From Sipunculus nudus (Eukaryota > Annelida > Sipuncula > Golfingiida > Sipunculidae), in NCBI GenBank assembly GCA_026874595.1, contig CM049308.1, positions 48,553,327-48,617,326 on the forward strand: a stretch of 64,000 nucleotides of DNA, given 5' to 3'. Below are positions 1 to 64,000 of the stretch, in pieces (the first letter of the stretch is position 1; each line of letters opens with the position of its first letter). The notes under the pieces are model-generated. The model searched no databases and was not told where the DNA came from. It saw only the letters and a list, made by a program, of their open reading frames with translations. The translations under genes were made by a program, and so were the position numbers.

Positions 1-945
1 ATAGTCTATGATAAGAATGAATCAAATACAGAAAATACTAACATATTAACAATAATCAACTTGTTTATGCACCATCTGGTTGGGGGGGGGGGGGGGGGGG
101 GGGAGTGCAGGGCAGAGGGGAAGCCTGCTGGTAGTGGCCAAGCTGAGTCCAGGCAAGCTGCCTGGGGTGGGTTACATAATGCAAGTGAAGGCTGTACTAC
201 AAGGAGGGCTAGATGTAAACAACACTTGACATGGTGTATGAAAACTTGAATAAAAGCTACCCTTTTCAATAAATTCCTTTGAAATTTCAGGTTTTAAAAG
301 ATTGAATCCTTATGTATAAATGCTGTGAAAATTAAATCAACAGTGCTTACAGGGAAAAAACGTGCCATTGCCAAAGTTGGACAAATTTTAAGGTATTGAT
401 TTTTTATTTATGCTAATAACTTGAAAAATTTGTAAAATTCAGATCTAATTTAGGGTAAACAATTAAATCTTGTTTAAATAAAGTTATATTCCTGAAACAT
501 AGTCTATAGCTTCAGCAATTCTCATATTAGGTAAGTAAATATATTTCCTGATTTTTTGAAAATTGCATTATATTTTGGCCCATAACTCCAAAATAAGACC
601 CAACACTGACCTAATTTTTTGTATGTTCATAGAAAATGTATGGAAGAATATGAATACTAAATATGATCAAACCCTGATCAGTGGTTTTGATATTAGGCAG
701 CCTTGAAGTGTAACAATGGCTTTTTTTATGGAAAACAGAGGTTTTTCCTTAATATCTTGAAGGAAGAGGTCCTAATGACCCAATTTTCAGTATGGTAGGA
801 GATTTTGGGGACATCTAATTGTATGCAAATTTTGGAATCGTAGGTCCAACAGTTTTAAAACGTGCCCTGTTAACGGACGGACGGCCGGACGACGGACAAA
901 TGACCATGACTATAGCTCAGATGACTTATAGTCAGCTGAGCTAAC
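1..945 (+). mobile_element. F1 element, 3' part with complete tail
   Basis: Contains a 22-G tract (82-103), the F1 body (gctgtgaaaattaaatcaac ... gatattaggcag), a cggacggacggccgg tract and the F1 hairpin tail at about 908-945. The left end is outside the window. A close relative is at 56149-56852. Confidence 0.85.
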
Positions 946-3900
946 TAGGTTTAACCGTGTTATTCTGACCTAGGCCCCGCCAACTTTAAGAGATACGAAT
1001 GAAATGCTACCAAGTATTTATATCTTCTTAAATCTTGTCAGTTAGCACTAACATTAGGTCCAAATATTTTACCATATTTGAATATTAGGATTAAATTCCT
1101 GAACATTTTTTCCTTTAAAAAAAAATCAAAATTGTCAAAGTCTCAACAAAAAGTATTTTTTTAACATTAAAATTATAAGCTTTTTCTTGTATATTAGTCC
1201 TGTGTATCGACGCGGTGGGTCAGGGAGGGGTCTCTGTTGTTACTGTTCATCGCTGAAAAAATGTGAAATTATAAGATTCATCATGTTTAGAGTACAAGTC
1301 TGTCAACAGAATGGGGTGGGGGGGGGGGGGGGAGAGAAAGGCTCCCTGTGGTATTTATGCTGGTAGCCTGATCAAGCTCAACACCAGAGAGGGATTGCTG
1401 GAGTGATGGGATTACATAACAATCTGGGGAGCATAGAGTGTTGCACTGAATGACCTACAGTGACCTCAGTGGACTGCTTGACAATTTAAGGGAATACAAC
1501 AAGGGCCTCCTAAATTTTGGTATGCACATAGGAAATGTATGGAAGAATATGAATATTTACAATTACATCTAACATTATGCCAATTTTTGGATTACCAGGT
1601 AAGCAAAAGTAGGGTCATGATGCTAGAAAATACAAATACATTAAGGCTTCTATTATTAAAAAAACTTCAATAGATAGACTATTTTTCAAGCTTATACTTT
1701 CAAATTCAAAATTCATCAGATTAAATCCATCTGTAAACTGGCTGTGAAAATTAAATCAAATGTACTTATAAGAAAAAAACGTGCCATGGTCAAATTTAGG
1801 CAAATTTTAAGGTACCAATTTTTTATTTTTGCTAATATTTTAAAAAATTAAATAGATTTTGATCTAATTTGGGGTATACAATTTAATTTTGATTAATTAA
1901 GGATATATTACTGGAAAAAAAGTCTATAGCTTTAAAATATTTTGTGTTAAGTGATCAAATATCTCTCCTGATTTTTTACAAAATGCATTATGTTTGAGCC
2001 CATAACTTTTTTTAAATCATATAATACAGATCTAATTTCTGGCATGTACATAGGAACTATATAGAGGAATATTTATGGTAAATATGAGGAAAAACATGTG
2101 AGTGGTTTCATAGTTAGGCTGTCCTGAAATGTGAAAATAGGGTTTTAATAAAAACAAGGGACCTATGGGTCACTGTGCTCAGCTGACGTTAACCTTGAAG
2201 GTATAATCTAAAATAATATCAAATGGAGATAAAGTGTAAGAGGAAGAGGTGATAAAGGCCATGGTTGGTTTATATGATTGGTTTGTATTGATGAGCAAGA
2301 AATTGTTGCAAATAATATTTTGTGACCTGACCATGTGTTTCCTAATGTTGAAACTGAAGCATGTGAGCAGTTTGTGAACAAATGATCTGTACAATTACCA
2401 CCATCATTAGTTGGCTTTTCGATTAACTGTTGACATTTCAGTAGTTTATACATTTGTTCAATCGAATCTTTTTTTTGTATAATATATATTATTAAATATA
2501 TGTTTTTTTTATGAAATGTATACAGTTGAAATATAACTAATAAACAACATAAAACATGGCAAACAAAGCATGATCTCAAATTCTGCTGATGCAGGAAAAT
2601 AATGAACAAATGTTTGTAATAAATCCTCATTTTTTTATCACATCAATTTTTTTTTAATTTAAGTTTATATTTCTATACATTTTCAATATAACATATATAT
2701 CTGAATATAAAAGTTGATTCATAATTCTCAATTGCATCATCATAAATCTCAATCTTGTCAGATAACACCACATCATGCATACAAATGTTTATTTATTTTT
2801 TACCACAAAAATATATCTTTTAAATTTGTAAAACAATAAATATCTAAAAAAATACCTGATTTAGATTTCACAATTTTTAATTGTGTCTTTATTTATCCAT
2901 AATGTGCTTCATATTTTATCATAATTTAAGCAAACTGATGGGTTCCATTATGATTGGTAAAATCATTTAAAAGAAAAATGATTTCTTTAAAAATGCTACA
3001 TTACACAACATTGCATCTTCTGGATTACACCTTGAATTACTTTTTCAAGGAAAGTTTTTGCATATCAGAGTGGAAACAGCATTACAATTAAGGAGATACA
3101 GTGAAAACAATAACAATACTGCATAACACTTGGTGGGTTGGGTTTGCGCGGGGGGGGGGGGGGGGGGGGGGGTGATTGGGGTGGTGATATGAGAATAACT
3201 GTACACCTGTCACAGCAGGGGATCTCCCCCAGTGACTGTAACAAATCAGAAACCCTGGCATAGCTGACTTCCAGTGACCTGGAGTGGTACCCTGCATCTG
3301 TAATCTGTATTCAAAGCAAATGACTACAATAGAGCCTCAAGAAAAAAATCAATAACTAGCTTAATTTTCAAGCTTTTAATCCCAAATTTCAGATTTAAAC
3401 AAATTAAATATTTATGTTTACATGCTGTGAAAATTAAATCAATGGTACTTACAGGAAAAAAATGTGCCATGGTCAAAGTTTGGCAAAATTTAATGTACTG
3501 ATTTTATTTTTATGCTAATTACTTAAAAAATTTACAAAATTCAGATCTAATTTTGGGTAAACAATTGAATCTTAATTAAACATAGTTATATACTTGGGAA
3601 AATAGACTCTAGTTTCAAAATTTTTCATGTTAAGTGAGTAAATATTTTTCCTGATTTTTTACAAAGTCCATTATGTTTGGGCCCATAACTTAAAGAATTT
3701 ATACTTAACAGACTTAATTTCTGGCATGTACATAGGAACTATATAGAAGAATATTTATGGTAAATATGAGGAAAAACAGATGAGTGGTTTTGATATTAGG
3801 CAGTCCTGAAGTGTGAAAATAGGATTTAAATAAAAAATTGAGGTTTTTCCTTAATTTCTCAAAGGAACGAAGTCGCAAATACCCAGTTTTCGGCTTGGTA

Positions 3901-5370
3901 GGAGATCTTGGGGACATCTAACATTATGCTGAATTTTGGATTCCTAGGTCTTACGGTTTCAAAACGTGCCACATCTACGGACGGACGGACGGACGGACGG
4001 ACGGACAGACGGACGGACGACGGACAATGGACCACGACTATAGCTCAGATGACTTATAGTCAGCTGAGCTAAAAATTGAGGCTTTTCCTTAATTTTTCAA
4101 AGGAACAAAGTCACAAAGACCCCGTTTTCAGCTTGGTAGGAGATCTTGGGGACATCTAACATTATGCCAACAACCTTGGGAGCATAGAGAGCTGCACTGA
4201 ATGACCAACAGTGACCACAGTGGACTGCTTGACAATGTAAGGGTATACAACAAGAGCCTCCAAAAAAATTCAATAACTAGCCTAATTTTGCAGCTTTTAT
4301 TTTCAAATTTCAGATTTTAACAGATTAAATCCTTATTTGAACATGCTGTGAAAATTAGATCCACAGTACTTGCAGAAAAAAACATGCCATGGTCAAAGTT
4401 GGGCAAAATTTAAGGTACCAATTTTTTATTTTTGTTAATTTTTTAAAAAATTTAAAAGATTTTGATCTAATTTTGGGTATACAATTTAATTTTGATTAAT
4501 TAAAGTTATATTACCGGAAAAAAAAGTCCATAGCTTTAACATGTGTTGTGTTAAGTGATTGAATATCATTCCTGATTTTTTACAAAATGCATTATGTTTG
4601 GGCCCATAACTTTTTTAAATTATATAATATAGACCTTATTTCTGGCATGTACATAGGAACTATATAGAGGAATATTTACAGTAAATATGAGGAAAAACAG
4701 ATGAGTGGTTTTGATATTAGGCAGTCCTGAAGTGTGAAAATAGGTTTTTAATAAAATATTGAGGTTTTTCCCTAATTTCTCAAAGGAAGGAAGTCGCAAA
4801 GAACCAGTTTTCAGCTTGGTAGGAGAGCTTGGGGACATCTAACATTATGCCGAATTTGGATTCCTAGGTCTTACGGTTTTAAAACTTGCCACATCTACGG
4901 ATGGACGGACGGACAGAAGGATGGACGACGGACAATGGACCATGACTATAGCTCAGATGACTTATAGTCAGCTGAGCTAAAAATAGGTTTATCAAGTTTT
5001 GGGGGAAAATATGCAATAATTGAAAAATTTAGAAGATTCACAAAAGTCCAGTTCTTAGTTTTGACCTTGAAGATCCAGGTCACCTGATTTTGAACTTGAC
5101 AATCAACATAGAAGATGGTTCATTTTGATTTCCTACAGAAATATAATGTTTTGTGTGTTTTTCACCAGTTATGGATTCATTCAAGGTCAAGACCATTCTC
5201 ATCATCAAGGTCATGACCACAGTTTATTTAGGTTTCATCCTAAGACCCATATCTGCGCATATGACAGAAACCCCTTACTCTTACAGTGGTAAGAAATGGT
5301 GAAAGATGTGAACAACAACTTTTGAGAATGTTAAGTCCACTAAAATACTGTTCATTGCTATTTCAACTAT
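946..5370 (+). mobile_element. F1 copies, one nested in another (complete copy 2154-4075)
   Basis: The copy at 2154-4075 has the head (ACAAGGGACCTATGGGTC ... GCTCAGCTGA), a 23-G tract at 3150-3172, an (ACGG)n tract near 3980 and the tail at 4036-4075. It sits inside an older F1 copy: the host breaks off after ggttttaataaa and resumes at 4076 with ttgaggcttttcctt, the usual continuation. A second tail closes at 4943-4983. From 4984 to 5370 there is only degenerate repeat with gaccttgaagatccaggtca; no gene seen. Confidence 0.85.
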
Positions 5371-5474
5371 AATAACCTGGTTGGGTTATTTTACAGTATT
5401 GGCAAGTAAAATACCGTTTTCCAGCCATAGTTACACTTTTTGTACAGTCTTGGTACAGTTTATTCATGTAGTTA

Positions 5475-62034
<56,560 letters not shown>

Positions 62035-62559
62035 CTGAAACACAAAATAAGTTCAGGTAGATCTGGATGTATATTAATGTTAACTATACCTGTGTTATTA
62101 TATGAGTGACTGGTGGAAATTATATCAATGTATTAGAAACCTCTGTAAATAATATCAATCCCTGGTTGCAGTATTAAACTACTTTACCTCTCCATTTAAA
62201 GAAACAGAAAATGTATGTACTCAATAAATCCTCAATGGTGAAAAACTACCACTATGCCCAACAAGTGACCTAAAGTCTAAATAGGTGTTAAACAAAAGGC
62301 AATGAATCTTAAATTTGAAGTTTCTATCATCAGTAATAATACTTACAGTGTATAACTCTCCATCTATATGGATTGAATGCTGGTCTGACCATGTAGATGT
62401 ACATCTTCACTATAGGTATCTACATGTCAAGCTTGGGGATTTATCCCCAGTTATTACAATTTGGGCAGGATTGATTGGTTAATAATGGTTCAATCAGTAA
62501 AGATTAACTATCTAAGATATCATTTTATCAAATTTCTTAATTACTTAAAAAAGTTATAG
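62035..62559. other. Intron upstream of exon a, nothing recognised
   Basis: No exon matching the Fe-S region upstream of GFEAHGRE and no repeat family identified here. Confidence 0.5.
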
Positions 62560-63055
62560 CATCACAAAATGTTAAAGACACAGTAAAATTTTGCTGATTT
62601 GACATTCAACACAAATTCCAAGGTCACAAGTTTTCACAATCCTCCGAAAACTTGGGTTGAAACATTGTCTATAAAAAAAATTCATCAATACTTCAAAAGT
62701 TATCAGGTATAAACAAACTTTACATTTTGGCTGATTCATCAAGGTCAAGGTCACCAGTTTCTTACCTTTTGAAATAAATGCATTGTGGAAACAACTTGTT
62801 CTTCAAATTTGAGGGAAAAATCTTTAGTAATTCAAATGTTATAAGGGCTATAACAATCCTAGAATTCTACAGATCAGACCTTGAAGATAGGGATCAAGGT
62901 CCCCAGTTTTTCAACTCATCCCAGAACATGGCAGAAACAACTGGTGTGTTAAATGTGAAAAAAATAAGCAGTACTTCTAAAGTAATAAGGTTCATTATAA
63001 TCTAATGTTCTGCAGATCTGACCTCAGCATGACTGAAAGTCAGCTGAGCTAAATA
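62560..63055 (+). repeat. F1 fragment with tail
   Basis: Three ~145-bp units with gatcaaggtccccagttttt or gtcaaggtcaccagtttctt, as at 38440-38770, ending in a tail gaaagtcagctgagctaaat at 63035-63054. Confidence 0.7.
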
Positions 63056-63228
63056 TTTATAAAACTTTCAAACTCAAGCCAAGCATAATAAATACCTAAT
63101 AAACATGAACACACCCATAAGATACACCTGCCATGTTAATCAGGAGTAGATATGAGCAATAGATTTTGAGATATCACATTTCTGCTGTATTTGAAATGAT
63201 TAATTTAAGATGTAAAGATGTGTTAAAA

Positions 63229-64000
63229 ACAAGGGACCCATGGGTCTCGGCGCTCAGCTGAAGTTTGAAATTTTTGCAAATGCAAAATATTCTATTGTGA
63301 TGTTTTTCATTTATATAAGCATATGAGAAGCTAAGAGGAAAGGGGCCTTCCTACTTGGTTATATTAAAGTTCTAAATATATGATTGCAAAATGTATACTC
63401 TGACAAGACTGTCATAAAGAAAAACAGTAAAAGTTTTGAGATACTGTGATGCATATGAAAAATTTACAGATTGACAGGCAAGTGGACAGAATGGACTAAT
63501 ACCTTTATTTCACTTTCAAGGAATAATGCATTTATAAGCCTATTTTTTTGCAGATCCAAATTTTTCATTAATAGTTTTTATCTGATTCTTTTTTATTTTC
63601 ATTTACAAGTTTTATAAATTTGAAATAAAAAAATCTGAAAATATAAGTTAAAATATCAGAATACTAAGTTGTAATCATTATATATCAAGAGTGAGCTCAT
63701 ATTGGGTCATATTATGCATACACATATATTTTATTATTTTTAAATCACAAATGTTAAAACTGAATTTAAAAGAAAAAAACATGTCATCTTCAAGATTATC
63801 CCTTGAAAAACTATTTAAAAGTTTTGCACATTGGAGTTTTCAATACATGCTTAATTTCATTCACCGAAATATAATAAAAGATTCAGTAAATTTGATAAAA
63901 TAATAACATCTTTTCAAATAAAGTATATACACTGTTGGTTGAATGAGGGACGAACAATAACTTTGTCCTAATTACTATCTCAGCTATAATTTATTACTGG
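63229..64000 (+). mobile_element. F1 type C, 5' part running off the window
   Basis: Head acaagggacccatgggtctc at 63229, then gctgaagtttgaaatttttg as at 52805. No tail before 64000. The end ctatctcagctataatttat resembles 55945-55965. Confidence 0.75.

Noticed and set aside
62035-64000. Search for the upstream ERCC2 exon with the remaining Fe-S cysteines
   Set aside because: No frame resembling that segment next to AG/GT borders was seen; it probably lies beyond 64000.

Overview
The window is animal nuclear DNA, most likely from a marine bivalve mollusc. It is AT-rich and intron-rich, and it is crowded with short non-autonomous repeats that carry (ACGG)n-like tracts, internal tandem repeats and hairpin ends, a style I know from bivalve genomes. 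Species cannot be named from sequence alone.

One protein-coding gene is recognisable: ERCC2/XPD, the 5'-3' DNA helicase of TFIIH, on the minus strand. Fourteen internal exons (1354 nt, about 451 codons) join without a stop from 62034 down to 5495. They run from the end of the Fe-S/helicase-1 region through the DEAH box, the arch domain and helicase motif V. The start of the gene lies beyond 64000 and its last exons lie below position 1, so neither promoter nor poly(A) site is visible. Every exon has AG/GT borders and compatible phases.

The most unusual signal is that several splice sites of this gene sit at the end of a tandem array that appears seeded by that same splice site. The 1183-bp intron at 47297-48479 is almost wholly about 26 copies (41-43 bp) of the preceding exon's 3' end plus donor. 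The exon at 11672-11764 is bracketed on both sides: seven extra 44-bp copies of its exon end and donor downstream, and about 150 copies of a 33-bp unit carrying an acceptor-like TATCAG/GGT in exact register with its real acceptor upstream (11765-16695). Weaker cases lie at 37320-37652 and 51780-51945.

The introns otherwise consist of nested repeats. Family F1 begins ACAAG + palindrome GACCCATGGGTC + GCTCAGCTGA and ends in a hairpin closing with TCAGCTGAGCTAAAAA; I found it only in plus orientation, antisense to ERCC2. Families F2 (6006-7922, 34014-35526), F3 (39644-41074 and others) and F4 (34399-35072) share much of the same plan: ACTAGA start, and in F2 and F3 a 5' hairpin followed by an inverted repeat whose complement is the extreme 3' end. 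This resembles Helentron-associated (HINE/pearl-like) elements. Also present are a 128-bp canonical mini-Helitron, a Harbinger-type MITE with TTA duplication, a candidate solo LTR, and three-level nesting between 21000 and 27780.

Layout: 1-5370 F1 copies; 5495-5567 exon; 5772-10806 F1 with nested F2; 11341-16695 the exon with its two arrays; 17547-35890 stacked repeats inside a 24.6-kb intron; 36325-37716 three exons and a 30-bp array; 37927-42150 an F1 copy hit by three insertions; 42188-52191 seven exons with repeats and arrays; 52805-56852 F1 copies; 56936-62034 three exons; 62560-64000 F1 ends.
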